From contig NC_013132.1 of the NCBI RefSeq assembly GCF_000024005.1, forward strand, positions 7,372,001 to 7,436,000: a stretch of 64,000 nt of DNA. The letters are read 5' to 3'. Source of the stretch: Chitinophaga pinensis DSM 2588 (GTDB lineage Bacteria; Bacteroidota; Bacteroidia; Chitinophagales; Chitinophagaceae). The notes under the pieces were generated by a model that saw only the letters and a list, made by a program, of their open reading frames with translations, ran no database searches and was not told the origin of the DNA. How positions within the stretch are numbered: the stretch's first letter is position 1; every line of letters starts with the position of its first letter. The position numbers were made by a program, and so were the translations under genes. Positions 1 through 9,005 of this stretch are shown here, piece after piece.

Positions 1-147
1 TATTTGGAGGTGTACAGGGATATTGTTTATCAATTGCTTTTGCAGTCAGAATATAATATTGGAAGATATCGGTCTCCTCGCTTGGTTTCACACTACTGCA
101 AAGCTAAGATTAATTGATAATTTTTCATAATAACTTAGATTACCTTA
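1..147. other. Window edge, possible 3' end of an upstream gene
   Basis: On the + strand one frame is open from base 1 to a TGA at 115-117, and a second frame is open to about 131. This could be the tail of a gene entering from the left and converging on the acetyltransferase gene. Two overlapping open frames in 117 AT-rich bases cannot be told apart, and neither translation shows a motif I recognise. No function is proposed. Confidence 0.2.
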
Positions 148-744
148 CTACAGGCGGTTCCGTAAACTCTCCTTCAGGGAGCCTAACCACTCCTCTTTCA
201 ATATACTCAGTATAATGCTGCTTCTCCGGGTACCATCCACATTCGGTGCCACACTCCGCAAAATCCCTTCCACCGTACAACCAATGCTTTTCATAGCAGC
301 AATGCTTCTTTCATTGGTATGTGCCGCTCTGAACTCCACTCTTTCCATACCCATTCTCTCAAATGCATACTGCAGCAGTAAAAACTTACAGTGTTTATTT
401 AAACCAGTGCCCTGAAAATCCTTCCCGTACCAGGTATATCCCAGTTGTAAAGTGCTGTTGCGCAACTGTATATCATAAAACCGGGTACTACCCGCATATC
501 GTTGTAACTGTTTGTCAAACACGATGAAAGGGTATTCCCTCCCTTCATTACGTGCTTCCGTAGCAGTACGGATATATTCACGCATCCCACCTGGTCCGGC
601 TGGTGGTACCGTAGAAAATTGCCAGATCTCCGGTTCCTGGACCGCAAAAGGAATAAGGTATTCATCATCAGCTAATACGAGCGGTCGGAGTATTACTCTT
701 TCGTCTTCCAGAACAACATTGCCGGAAAAATTAAATGGTGTCAT
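148..744 (-). CDS. GNAT family N-acetyltransferase (RimJ/RimL-like)
   Basis: 198 aa cytoplasmic protein. The order of elements is that of the RimJ/RimL branch of GNAT acetyltransferases: an N-terminal strand with ERVILRPL, a central beta region (GSTRFYDI, then LGYTWYGKDFQGTGLN, which is the acetyl-CoA binding motif-A area), and RVEFRAAHTNERSIAAMKSI, the conserved helix with N-x-R-S/A-x-x-x-M found in this branch. Such enzymes move acetyl from acetyl-CoA to an amine, often a protein N-terminus or a small molecule; the substrate cannot be read here. The ATG follows a -7 promoter box by about 30 bases. It stands alone, divergent from the helical protein at 852. Confidence 0.85.
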   Translation of the reverse strand: MTPFNFSGNVVLEDERVILRPLVLADDEYLIPFAVQEPEIWQFSTVPPAGPGGMREYIRTATEARNEGREYPFIVFDKQLQRYAGSTRFYDIQLRNSTLQLGYTWYGKDFQGTGLNKHCKFLLLQYAFERMGMERVEFRAAHTNERSIAAMKSIGCTVEGILRSVAPNVDGTRRSSIILSILKEEWLGSLKESLRNRL

Positions 745-771
745 TTTACATGGTTTTCAGATGCCTGTGCG

Positions 772-779
772 CAAATATA
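772..779 (-). promoter_or_regulatory. -7 promoter box for the acetyltransferase gene
   Basis: Read on the minus strand this is TATATTTG, a match to the Bacteroidota -7 consensus TAnnTTTG, 27 bases upstream of the ATG at 744. No clear TTG -33 box is visible at the usual distance. Confidence 0.5.
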
Positions 780-796
780 CTCATTCCCCTTACTCA

Positions 797-804
797 TACT
801 TTTG
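797..804 (+). promoter_or_regulatory. -7 promoter box for the helical-repeat gene
   Basis: TACTTTTG matches TAnnTTTG and lies 47 bases before the ATG at 852. With the box at 772-779 it makes a compact divergent promoter pair. The -33 element is not evident. Confidence 0.5.
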
Positions 805-851
805 GAATTCAGCAGGAAGCATGCTAACATTGTTTAAACCGTAACCCTACT

Positions 852-1523
852 ATGATACCCGAAGAACTACGAGAGCGGCTGCTGTCCCGAAAGTCAGCCG
901 ACAGAAGAAGTGCTGCCAGGCATATTGGTCAGGAACAACTCACCAGTCTTTCAGCCCCGCTATTCACCGCTTACATCAAAGAAAGAAATGATAAACGTAC
1001 CTGGGAAACGCAGGTGGAAATGATCAAAGCTATCGGGCGCCTCGGATACAAACCCGCCCTGTCGGAAGTGGAAATGCTGGTCATACAGAATGCCCCTTAT
1101 GACACGCTCACCATATTCGCAGCAAGAACGTACGTACAGTTAAAACGAAGCTCACTGAATGACGGATACCCTATACTCTCACTCCTGCCCACTGCACGCC
1201 TGTCGGTACTCACCGGACTGCTAATGGCCCTGAGCACAGACCGTATGACGCCGGCAAGAGAAGATTGTAAAGACATCATCAGGGCCTGCTGGGATGCCAA
1301 TAAACATCCCGACAGGGCAGGTCAGGAATATGGGCTTGCCGATCCGCGTAGTTATCTCGCGAATGCCTGTGCAGGATGGGATAAACAACTGACAGCAGGC
1401 TTTCTGCATCATTGCATATTCACAGCTTTTGATATCAATCTACAGGGCAATAAAGTGGAGAATAAAGTATTAACTGATATCTGCAAAAAAGCGCTCAGTG
1501 GTAAGTATAGCAAACTGAATTAG
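852..1523 (+). CDS. Alpha-helical HEAT-like repeat protein, function unknown
   Basis: 223 aa, no signal peptide or membrane segment. The sequence is almost entirely predicted amphipathic helix, with a repeat-like rhythm of helix pairs (for example TWETQVEMIKAIGRLGYKPA, then the ALSEVEMLVIQ and LTIFAARTYVQL helices) that resembles HEAT/ARM scaffolds. A conserved-looking C-terminal patch contains GWDKQLTAGFLHHCIFTAF. I do not recognise a named family with confidence and propose no enzymatic role; HEAT-like folds usually bind proteins. It is a single-gene unit between a divergent promoter and a strong terminator shared with the convergent YfhO gene. Confidence 0.7.
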   Translation: MIPEELRERLLSRKSADRRSAARHIGQEQLTSLSAPLFTAYIKERNDKRTWETQVEMIKAIGRLGYKPALSEVEMLVIQNAPYDTLTIFAARTYVQLKRSSLNDGYPILSLLPTARLSVLTGLLMALSTDRMTPAREDCKDIIRACWDANKHPDRAGQEYGLADPRSYLANACAGWDKQLTAGFLHHCIFTAFDINLQGNKVENKVLTDICKKALSGKYSKLN

Positions 1524-1571
1524 TGATAAGATAGCAGGAAGCAGATCAACAAAACATCAAATACATCAAAT

Positions 1572-1603
1572 AAAAAAGGCCGTCTTATAAGACGGCCCTT
1601 TTC
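1572..1603. terminator. Bidirectional intrinsic terminator
   Basis: Perfect 20-base palindrome at 1578-1597 (arms GGCCGTCTTA / TAAGACGGCC), preceded by an A run and followed by a T run. It can end transcription from both sides, between the convergent genes at 852 and 4148. Confidence 0.9.
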
Positions 1604-1625
1604 GTTATAATAATCTGTTACAACA

Positions 1626-4148
1626 TTACGCTTTTGCTTGTCTGCTTTGTTTCCAGAGCATAAAGATGCTGCCCACGATCGTTAACCACAACAGCAGGTT
1701 CGCTACATACACCAGTTTCTGACCGGTATAGTAAGACGCTGGTTCAAATCTGAACTCAATATTATGATCGCCCGCAGGTACTGCAATACCACGCAGGATA
1801 TAGTTCACATTCGTATATGCAGTCTCTTTACCATCGATATAAGCGTTCCATCCTTCGGGATAGTATACTTCACTCAATACCGCAAATTGGTTGCTCTTTG
1901 CGCTGGTCGCATATTTGATTGCATCGTTCTCATAGTTCACCAGTTTGATGGTGGCTGCTGAGTCAAATGCCGGTTGCTCTGCTCCTGCTACCTTATAACC
2001 GTTGTCCATGATCGCTGTATCCTTTGCATTCAGATGATCCAACGCTTTGATCGCTTCAATCGGACCATTTACATAGCTGATATGTTTTACAAACCATGCA
2101 GCGCCCAGTGCTTCCGGATTACGCTGGACCACCGGCATTGGCTGCTGCTGGTCCTGAGAACGGGTGATCACATAACGGGTATCCAACATGTTGAGCAGGC
2201 CCATATTCAGACCGGCGCCTGATTTAGCAAACTGGTTTTCAATGATATCCTGGTACATACGGAGTTTCGCAGCATGGTACCCCCCTACGGAACGGTGATA
2301 GTAAGAAGTGATCGCATCGTTAAACGGATCGCCGGTTGACAGGTTCAGTACTCTATAATGAGGATCTTTATCCTGTAATATCTGCTGATCAGCAGCCGTC
2401 GGTGCAAAGTTGCCTGCCTGATAGCTGGATTGATCCTGGTAATTGTCTTTGTTCAGGTATTTCTTCGCTACAAACAGCAGATCCGCAGTATTCAGTACAA
2501 TGAACACACCCAGGATCGCTACTGGCTTGATCTTATCTTTCAGATAGAGATAGAAAGCACCGATGATCACTGCCCATATCCAAAGCAGGTGGAAAATACC
2601 AGCGCCGAACATCGCTTTTCTGTCGGCAATCATACCATCCAGTACACGACGGGCCAGATCTGCACCTGCCTGTTGTGTCAGTCCATCAAGGATCTGTGTG
2701 TCATAACTACCTTTATAATCGTTGAACAGGTATACTAAACCTGCCAATATGATAACACCACCACTGGCGTACAGGATCTTCTTAAAGTTTTGCTGTAACA
2801 GCGCCTTTGCATTATCAGCATACAGAAGTCTGTCAACCGCCAGTACCGCCAGCAATGGCAGCAGCAACTGCGGGATGATCAGTGCCATAGACGGCGCTCT
2901 GAATTTATTGAAGAGCGGCAGGTGATTGAACAGTATCTGGTTGAATGAAGAGAAATAGCTACCCCATGCAATAAAGAGCGTTAACGCAATCGCTGCCAGT
3001 ATCCACCAACGGGTAATATTGCTGATAGGATTTGTGCTTTCACCCAATCCCAGTGCTACAAAACCAATTACTGCCAGGAGACAGATCAGCGCACCACTGT
3101 AGGGAGGACCTGCTGTGAATGGCGATACGCCACCCCAGTATCTCGGCAGACTGGTAGCCAGCTGGCTCGCCTGTGCTTCCGGTACGCCCTGTTTTGTCAA
3201 CTCCGATACCACCTTGGAATCCGCATCCAGGTGTTCAGCCGAACCACCTCCAAATGCACCCGGCATCGCCAGTACAAATGTCTCTCCCACACCCAGGCTA
3301 TACTGGAAAGCATAGCTTTCATCCAGACCCTGTGTTTTTGTCTGTGTCAGTTTACCATCTTCAGAAAGATCGACTGTTTTACCACCACGCATCGTGTATT
3401 TGGAATACTCGTAAGTGGTCAGCAGACTCTGAGAAGTATTACCCACGCCTATCAGACCGGCCAGTAAGGCCAGCGACAGGGCGATGATCATATGTTTAAA
3501 GTCACGCTGCATGATCCAGGTAGCGATATAACCTACCGCCATGATTCCCAGCGTCAGCAGCAGATAGAAAGTAACCTGCGGGTGTCCCGATCCTATTTCC
3601 AGTGTGGCAAAGAGCGCAGCTACTGCCAGCCCCAGCACATATTTTTTCCTGAATATCAGCACCAGCCCTGCCAGTAATCCCGGCATATAGGCGATCGCCA
3701 GCATTTTTGTTTCATGCCCTACAGAGATGATGATCGGATCATAGGTGGCATAAGCAAAACCTAAACTACCCAATACCGCCGCCAATACGTTCACATTATA
3801 AGCCATACCCAGGATGTAAAAGCACAGACAGGCCAGAAAGAAATAACTGGCCGGTTTGGGCAGATACAACTGCAGCAGACTGCCGAAGTCAGGCAGGAAT
3901 GTTTTCGTATCCATGGTTACCTGGTAGTTAGGCATACCACTGAACAGGTGCGTATTCCATAATGGAAAATGGCCATGGACCGCTTTGTAATTAAACGCGT
4001 CCTGCGCCATACCTTTCCAATGCACGATATCGGTCTGCTGTAACACCTTCCCTTCCAGGGCAGGGCTGCAATAAACCAATGCAACGATCAAAAAGACGGA
4101 AATCGCAATCACGTGAGGGATGATCTTCTTCCAGGAAAAACTGTTCAT
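1626..4148 (-). CDS. YfhO family multi-pass membrane protein
   Basis: 840 aa from the ATG at 4148. An in-frame TTG at 4184 would add 12 residues but lies inside a -7 promoter box, so it is rejected. The protein has about a dozen hydrophobic segments: one at residues 12-30, a dense set through about residue 560 and one near the C-terminus. A large extracytoplasmic domain precedes the last segment. Early motifs QQTDIVHWKGMAQD and PLWNTHLFSGMPNY are typical of YfhO proteins (GT-C-like fold, large periplasmic loops). In Firmicutes YfhO is linked to glycosylation of teichoic acids; in Bacteroidota the substrate is unknown. The C-terminal region (EVYYPEGWNAYIDGKE, then the RGIAVPAGDHNIEFRFEP stretch) also fits the family. 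Monocistronic. Confidence 0.9.
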   Translation of the reverse strand: MNSFSWKKIIPHVIAISVFLIVALVYCSPALEGKVLQQTDIVHWKGMAQDAFNYKAVHGHFPLWNTHLFSGMPNYQVTMDTKTFLPDFGSLLQLYLPKPASYFFLACLCFYILGMAYNVNVLAAVLGSLGFAYATYDPIIISVGHETKMLAIAYMPGLLAGLVLIFRKKYVLGLAVAALFATLEIGSGHPQVTFYLLLTLGIMAVGYIATWIMQRDFKHMIIALSLALLAGLIGVGNTSQSLLTTYEYSKYTMRGGKTVDLSEDGKLTQTKTQGLDESYAFQYSLGVGETFVLAMPGAFGGGSAEHLDADSKVVSELTKQGVPEAQASQLATSLPRYWGGVSPFTAGPPYSGALICLLAVIGFVALGLGESTNPISNITRWWILAAIALTLFIAWGSYFSSFNQILFNHLPLFNKFRAPSMALIIPQLLLPLLAVLAVDRLLYADNAKALLQQNFKKILYASGGVIILAGLVYLFNDYKGSYDTQILDGLTQQAGADLARRVLDGMIADRKAMFGAGIFHLLWIWAVIIGAFYLYLKDKIKPVAILGVFIVLNTADLLFVAKKYLNKDNYQDQSSYQAGNFAPTAADQQILQDKDPHYRVLNLSTGDPFNDAITSYYHRSVGGYHAAKLRMYQDIIENQFAKSGAGLNMGLLNMLDTRYVITRSQDQQQPMPVVQRNPEALGAAWFVKHISYVNGPIEAIKALDHLNAKDTAIMDNGYKVAGAEQPAFDSAATIKLVNYENDAIKYATSAKSNQFAVLSEVYYPEGWNAYIDGKETAYTNVNYILRGIAVPAGDHNIEFRFEPASYYTGQKLVYVANLLLWLTIVGSIFMLWKQSRQAKA

Positions 4149-4181
4149 AGATCTTTGTTGTTTACAATACTGTTTGACAGA

Positions 4182-4189
4182 CAAACGTA
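4182..4189 (-). promoter_or_regulatory. -7 promoter box for yfhO-like gene
   Basis: On the minus strand TACGTTTG, a full match to TAnnTTTG, 33 bases upstream of the ATG at 4148. It overlaps the TTG that would otherwise look like a start codon, which supports the downstream ATG. Confidence 0.55.
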
Positions 4190-4332
4190 ACCTTCTCTGA
4201 ATCAGGATAATGGTCCACGCCTGTCGGCTTGTTTAAAACTATAGCTATTCTTCTACTATTATTTAAAATAATAATGGGAAGCAATTTAGGCTTAAATGTT
4301 AATCTTTCAAAGTGTTATAGCGGAGTTGCCCT

Positions 4333-6048
4333 TTATTTGCCGTCAGTCAGCGCATCCATGAAAGCAATCAGGGCTTTCTTTTCTTCAGGGCTTAGCTGAA
4401 GGGGCGCTGCGGATAAAGTCTGATTCGGTACGGAGAGCCCGATACCATTCCCACCACCTTTATCATAGAAATCAATTACCTGCTCCATGGTGCGGAAAGC
4501 GCCGTTATGCATATATGGAGCTGTCGGGGCCGCATTGCGTACTGTCGGCGTTTTAAATGCGCCCATGTAGAAATCAATAGGGAAAAATGCCAGCCTTCCG
4601 CTGTCATGATCGGCCTGAGGATGCAGCAGATCATCATTCGACGGGGTACCCAGTACCTCAAATTCCGTCCTGTTATATAAGGGTGGTATCAATCCATTGA
4701 ACAAAGGCGCAAAATGACAGGTAGCACACTGTCCCTTGCCCATGAATATGTTAGCGCCCGTCCGCTGTTCTGCTGTCATAGCCTGCTTATTCCCGGCCAT
4801 ATACCTGTCAAATGGCGCATTAAAGGGCGTCAATGTACGCAGATAAGCCGCCAGAGATGCCTGCACCTGTGGCAGGGTAATGTCCTGATATGCCGGCATT
4901 CGCTGTAATCGCTGTAAGAGGGTATCGTCACAGGCGTCCATTTCCTGCGGACTATGCAGCACTTTCAACACCTGGTCCTCCAGACTCACAGCCCGTCCAT
5001 CCCAGAACTGGGAATATTGATAACAGGCATATAATAAACCCGGCGTATGCCTGGGTAATGCTTCTTTATTGTTGATAGCACTGTTGTGGGGAAGTCCGTC
5101 GCTGAAATAGCGGTCCGGCTGATGACAACTGGCGCAACTGCGGGTATTATTGCCGGATAAAGCTTTTTCAAAGAATAAGCGCCTGCCCAATGCCGTATCG
5201 CCGGCTATACTTGAATGAGGGAATTTATCTTTGCTGATAACAGCAGGATGAAACAGGTCATGCCGACTGTTCAGTACCAGGCGTTGCAAAGGCAATGCAC
5301 TACTGACCAGGAAGGATAATCTGTCGAAACTGTCAAAATCAGGATGTGCAGTCAATTGCTGAATGCCCTGCCGCAGGTAATAAGTAATACTGTCTTTCTT
5401 TTCAAAACCCGTATAAGACATCAGTACCGTATCTATCGCCTGCATAGAACAACGGGCTTCTGCAATCCCACTCTTTAGTAAAGGCGCATCATAACCGGTA
5501 ATATAAAGCGTCATGATCCGTATCAGCTCCTGTCGCACACTCTCCAGCACCTGTTGGTCCGTGGCGGAAAACTGGTATAACAAGGAAGGTAGATCCTGGG
5601 CCGTCTGCACAAGAACCGTCGCCTGTGCGGCCAGTTCGCCTTTACGTTGATAAACTGCGGAATCATACAACAACGCTTCTATCTGTTGCAAACCAACCGG
5701 CTCCTCATATTCTATATATGGTTCTTCTATTTCGTATTTAGCGGGTGCATTAAAGACATAAGCCTCGCTGGTAAAGAAGTATTCAAGGAAAAAGGCAATC
5801 GCCTTATAGCGTATCCTGCATAAGTATAGTGAGGCACGCGCAGCGGACACCGTAGCAGTATCTCCTGCTTTTAATGCATCAATGCTGTGCTTCAATGCGA
5901 CAGCACTGGCGGCAAACAAAGGTTGTTGCCTTTTGAAATAAACAATCGTCCCATCAGTAACTGAAGCAGGACGTTCCCCTTGTGAAGTGAACATCACTGC
6001 CAGCAGCAGCAATACACATATACAGGGGAACACCAGCTTCAATCGCAT
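4333..6048 (-). CDS. Di-haem cytochrome c peroxidase (MauG/CcpA-like) with imelysin-like N-terminal region
   Basis: 571 aa. An N-terminal hydrophobic stretch (residues 4-20) acts as export signal. Residues about 40-260 are helical and resemble the imelysin-like region found in front of some Bacteroidota peroxidases. The C-terminal half has two CxxCH haem c sites, CASCH (305-309) and CATCH (441-445), and the family phrases DTALGRRLFFEKALSGNNTR and KTPTVRNAAPTAPYMHNGAF. The family reduces hydrogen peroxide with electrons from c-type cytochromes, or oxidises protein side chains (MauG); which applies here is unclear. Starts 5 bases after the stop of the phosphatase gene, so the two form an operon in which this gene is second. 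Confidence 0.9.
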   Translation of the reverse strand: MRLKLVFPCICVLLLLAVMFTSQGERPASVTDGTIVYFKRQQPLFAASAVALKHSIDALKAGDTATVSAARASLYLCRIRYKAIAFFLEYFFTSEAYVFNAPAKYEIEEPYIEYEEPVGLQQIEALLYDSAVYQRKGELAAQATVLVQTAQDLPSLLYQFSATDQQVLESVRQELIRIMTLYITGYDAPLLKSGIAEARCSMQAIDTVLMSYTGFEKKDSITYYLRQGIQQLTAHPDFDSFDRLSFLVSSALPLQRLVLNSRHDLFHPAVISKDKFPHSSIAGDTALGRRLFFEKALSGNNTRSCASCHQPDRYFSDGLPHNSAINNKEALPRHTPGLLYACYQYSQFWDGRAVSLEDQVLKVLHSPQEMDACDDTLLQRLQRMPAYQDITLPQVQASLAAYLRTLTPFNAPFDRYMAGNKQAMTAEQRTGANIFMGKGQCATCHFAPLFNGLIPPLYNRTEFEVLGTPSNDDLLHPQADHDSGRLAFFPIDFYMGAFKTPTVRNAAPTAPYMHNGAFRTMEQVIDFYDKGGGNGIGLSVPNQTLSAAPLQLSPEEKKALIAFMDALTDGK

Positions 6049-6053
6049 ATAAA

Positions 6054-7625
6054 TTATTTAGTTGTGATAACAGTAAATGTGTCTTTCAGACAGCCTTCCT
6101 TGTCCTGTACAGTATATTCAGTTGTACCGGCACGAGGCGTCACGACAATACTCTTCGCAGTCTGTCCCTTTTCACTCCACTGATAATTGCCGGTGAATGA
6201 AGCCGTCAGCGTTACCTTGCTCTTCGCTTTCGCACGCAGCACGGTGTGCTTGTTCACTTCTTTCATCACTGTAAAATGATCACGGATCTTGCCATCTGCA
6301 CAGATCCATTTCAGATCCAGCCGGTTACCCTGGATTTCCAGCATACTCGCACCGCCATCAGTAGCATTCGCATACTGCATCGCATCATGCGGATAGCCCG
6401 GTTGCGTACCACCCAGTTTGCCAGCAGAACCGCTCAGTACATATACAGTACCCTGACCGCTGCTGTCTTTTACATAAGGACAGGAATTATCGCTGCCGTC
6501 ATACAGACCGGAAGACTGACTCAGGTTATGCGTTGCTGCACTATACGTTGCCTCCATACCATAGTGCCCTTTCATCAGACGCGTACGTTCATAGTCATGG
6601 CTATGACCACAAAGCACCAGGTCTACACCATAACGCTCCAGGATACGGATGAAGTTCTCACGGATATGTACCAGTTCATCCTCGTTGTCAGAGTTATGAG
6701 AACCCATGGTATAAGGAGGATGATGCCAGTAAGCAATCACCCATTGTTTGTTTTTATTGGCTTCCAGATCACGTTTCACCCATTGTACCTGCGGACCAAG
6801 TGTATCGTACAACCGGTATTCGTCTGCTTCTTTTCCATAAGAATCGAGCGACAGGAAGTGAATATTACCAAGATCAAAAGAATAAAAAGCCTGCGTGTTG
6901 GAAGCAACACCACCGGACTCACCTTTGGCCGGCATAGTGAAATTCTGATAGTAGGCAGTCTGGTGTGTCTTCTGCGCCTGCTCCACTGCACCCGGAAAGT
7001 CGTTATCATTGTAATCATGGTTACCTGGTGTAGGGAATAAAGGATAATTCTTCAGCAGATCATCTTTATACACGTTGAAGAACTTCGTCTGGAATTCAGC
7101 GTCAGTACCACTGTTATAGGCATTGTCACCCAACAGGATCCAGGCATCCATATAGTTAGTACCAAGATAATCGAGCACCGCTTTTTTCACACTACGCTGA
7201 TTCACAGAATTGTTACCGCAATCACCAAAAGCACCGATACGATACATACCTTCTTTACCAGGTACAGGTAAGGTATAGAAATAGTTAGCGCTATCGCCCT
7301 GTAAAACGGTTTTAAAATCGGCTATTTTATAGAAATAACGGGTACGGGCCTGCAAACCGTCGAGTTTTAAAACATGCTCAGTTGTCAGTGATGAATCATT
7401 CACTGTTACATCTGCTTTATCAGGCGTAGCGCCATACTGTACACGGCTACGGGTAGCAGTGTTGGTACGCCAGCGCACGGTGATACTGTGATCTGATGCT
7501 GCCTGTAAATAAGGACCGCGGATCACTTTTACCCTTAAATCATCATCAGACTGTGCCTTCGTAATCAGACTAAATGCCATTAAACTGCCAAGCAACAGGC
7601 AGGATCGTAATTTACCCATCTCCAT
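6054..7625 (-). CDS. Secreted purple-acid-phosphatase-like metallophosphoesterase
   Basis: 523 aa. The signal peptide ends near residue 24 (SLITKAQ). Residues about 35-120 form the fibronectin-III-like domain of purple acid phosphatases (RGPYLQAASDHSITVRWRT). The catalytic domain carries the five metallophosphoesterase blocks: GDCGNN (D135), GDNAYNSG (D167, Y170), GNHDYN (N202, H203), YWHHPPY and GHSHDYERT. The tyrosine in GDNAY is where purple acid phosphatases keep their iron-binding Tyr. A C-terminal immunoglobulin-like segment follows. It should hydrolyse phosphate monoesters outside the inner membrane, a likely phosphate-scavenging role. First gene of an operon with the peroxidase at 4333. 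Confidence 0.9.
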   Translation of the reverse strand: MEMGKLRSCLLLGSLMAFSLITKAQSDDDLRVKVIRGPYLQAASDHSITVRWRTNTATRSRVQYGATPDKADVTVNDSSLTTEHVLKLDGLQARTRYFYKIADFKTVLQGDSANYFYTLPVPGKEGMYRIGAFGDCGNNSVNQRSVKKAVLDYLGTNYMDAWILLGDNAYNSGTDAEFQTKFFNVYKDDLLKNYPLFPTPGNHDYNDNDFPGAVEQAQKTHQTAYYQNFTMPAKGESGGVASNTQAFYSFDLGNIHFLSLDSYGKEADEYRLYDTLGPQVQWVKRDLEANKNKQWVIAYWHHPPYTMGSHNSDNEDELVHIRENFIRILERYGVDLVLCGHSHDYERTRLMKGHYGMEATYSAATHNLSQSSGLYDGSDNSCPYVKDSSGQGTVYVLSGSAGKLGGTQPGYPHDAMQYANATDGGASMLEIQGNRLDLKWICADGKIRDHFTVMKEVNKHTVLRAKAKSKVTLTASFTGNYQWSEKGQTAKSIVVTPRAGTTEYTVQDKEGCLKDTFTVITTK

Positions 7626-7701
7626 AATTTTCTGCGAGGTACTTAATTTAAACTTGTCCTTTACTATAGGGCGTATGAAATAATTGTTAAATAAATATAA
7701 A

Positions 7702-7749
7702 TAAAAAGACCGCAGGTACGTAACGGGTTGCCGTACATACTGCGATCTT
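7702..7749 (-). terminator. Intrinsic terminator of the exonuclease gene
   Basis: Arms AAGACCGCAG (7706-7715) and CTGCGATCTT (7740-7749) pair with one mismatch, and an inner GTACG/CGTAC pair extends the stem. On the minus strand the stem is followed by a T-rich run. Confidence 0.7.
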
Positions 7750-7771
7750 CCGTATTTGATGTAAAAAATGC

Positions 7772-8290
7772 CTAGAGTTTCATGTTCAGCCCAAGCTTGT
7801 ATTTCATTGTCAGCAGGGCTTCTGCATTGCCTTTTGCATCATCCACCGGATGGTGGGTATGCTTTGTTTTACGCAGGTGTTTGAAATTGGTGAACATATC
7901 TTTTTCCATTCCCTTGTACACACTACCCAGATTCTGAGAACTGAAACCAAAAGGATTTTCACCGAGGAAATGATGGAAGTACCAGCACACAAACATCCAG
8001 TCGAAACCATTATTGTCGCTGATAAAAATCGGGCGGTCATTACATACTTTGCTGATCCAGTTTTGAAAGTCGTTCATCACTTTTTTGGGATCATCAAATG
8101 TCAGGGTTTCGGCTCTGGTATGCCCGGAAACAGCCAGCGCTTCGGGTATAAATTTCTCTGAAACGGGTTTGAGTCTGCCGTAGAATGTCTTATCCAATAT
8201 ACCATCTACTTTCACTGCTCCGAATGAGATCATTGAATAATCACCGGGAATAGGGCCATCGCTTTCCACATCAACCATTATATAGGCCAT
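7772..8290 (-). CDS. DEDDh-type 3'-5' exonuclease (RNase H fold)
   Basis: 172 aa, compact single domain. Motif I is MVDVESDGP (D7, E9), motif II is SDNNGFDWMF with the second conserved Asp, and motif III is HHPVDDAKGNAEAL with the His and final Asp of DEDDh enzymes. Length and motifs fit the small exonuclease group that includes Rv2179c-like exoribonucleases and RNase T relatives, rather than the DNA polymerase III epsilon subunit. It would trim 3' ends of RNA or DNA; the substrate is not decidable from sequence. Monocistronic, with its own terminator. Confidence 0.8.
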   Translation of the reverse strand: MAYIMVDVESDGPIPGDYSMISFGAVKVDGILDKTFYGRLKPVSEKFIPEALAVSGHTRAETLTFDDPKKVMNDFQNWISKVCNDRPIFISDNNGFDWMFVCWYFHHFLGENPFGFSSQNLGSVYKGMEKDMFTNFKHLRKTKHTHHPVDDAKGNAEALLTMKYKLGLNMKL

Positions 8291-8522
8291 GTCAGTTAGT
8301 TTTTAAGTAATAAAATTCAGTTTAAACAGGGATATCTCCTGTGAGTTCCAGTCTTGTAAGGAGCCTGCGGATACTATTGTCTTAGCCGGGGTAAGGTAGT
8401 GAGGATCTTTAGGGTGCTTGCTGAGCTGAAATATCGTTTATAAACGTGGCAAAGATATGTGGATATTTTCTAATGACAAAAAGTGATAAATATCCATCCC
8501 TTACAACGCAATCTTCGTTATA

Positions 8523-8996
8523 ATGCCCTTATTTTTTGGATTCAATCAATCAATAATCGAACCTGAAGATTTAGTATGGTTTGTATTACATGTTGATAAA
8601 TGGCCAAAGAAGGAGATTAACGATCTTTATCAACACTGTACCACACACGCTAATTGGATATCTCCATCAGTACCCCCTGCTTCGAAGTGCGGTTACATTA
8701 CCATTTATTAAAATCAATTCCCACTTATATTACTACAGCTGCAAAGTTGAAAGCAAATTTGCCCAAACTGATACAAGGAGGGTACAACAAAGAGACGTTT
8801 GCCAAAGAAATTAAAATCGCAGCCGTTAAGCCCAAAACACTGATATTTACAAGGATCATTATTTTCCCGAAAAAATATCACCAAGGTCTATCTGCTTGCC
8901 AATCAATTATTGCAGTTTCTGGGAAATAATTGGCAGCAGGATAACTCTGCCCAAACATCCATAAAAGCGGCAAAGAACACTGTTTTGAAAAAATAA
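8523..8996 (+). pseudogene. Probable decayed gene, AT-rich, frame broken
   Basis: Coding-like sequence runs through this stretch but shifts frame. One frame starts at ATG 8523 (with DLVWFVLHVDKWPKKEINDL) and stops at 8711. A second carries KLKANLPKLIQGGYNKETFA. After an A-rich run near 8873 a third frame reads VYLLANQLLQFLGNNWQQD and ends at TAA 8994-8996. The composition is more AT-rich than the neighbouring genes. The whole could be one gene of about 150 codons inactivated by two frameshifts, perhaps horizontally acquired. No family is recognised. The alternative is chance open frames in AT-rich DNA. Confidence 0.35.
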
Positions 8997-9005
8997 AGTC
9001 ACTTA

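Noticed and set aside
6246..7040. 264-codon open frame on the + strand opposite the metallophosphoesterase
   Set aside because: The minus-strand gene has all five catalytic motifs. The opposite frame has no domain character and is an antisense shadow.
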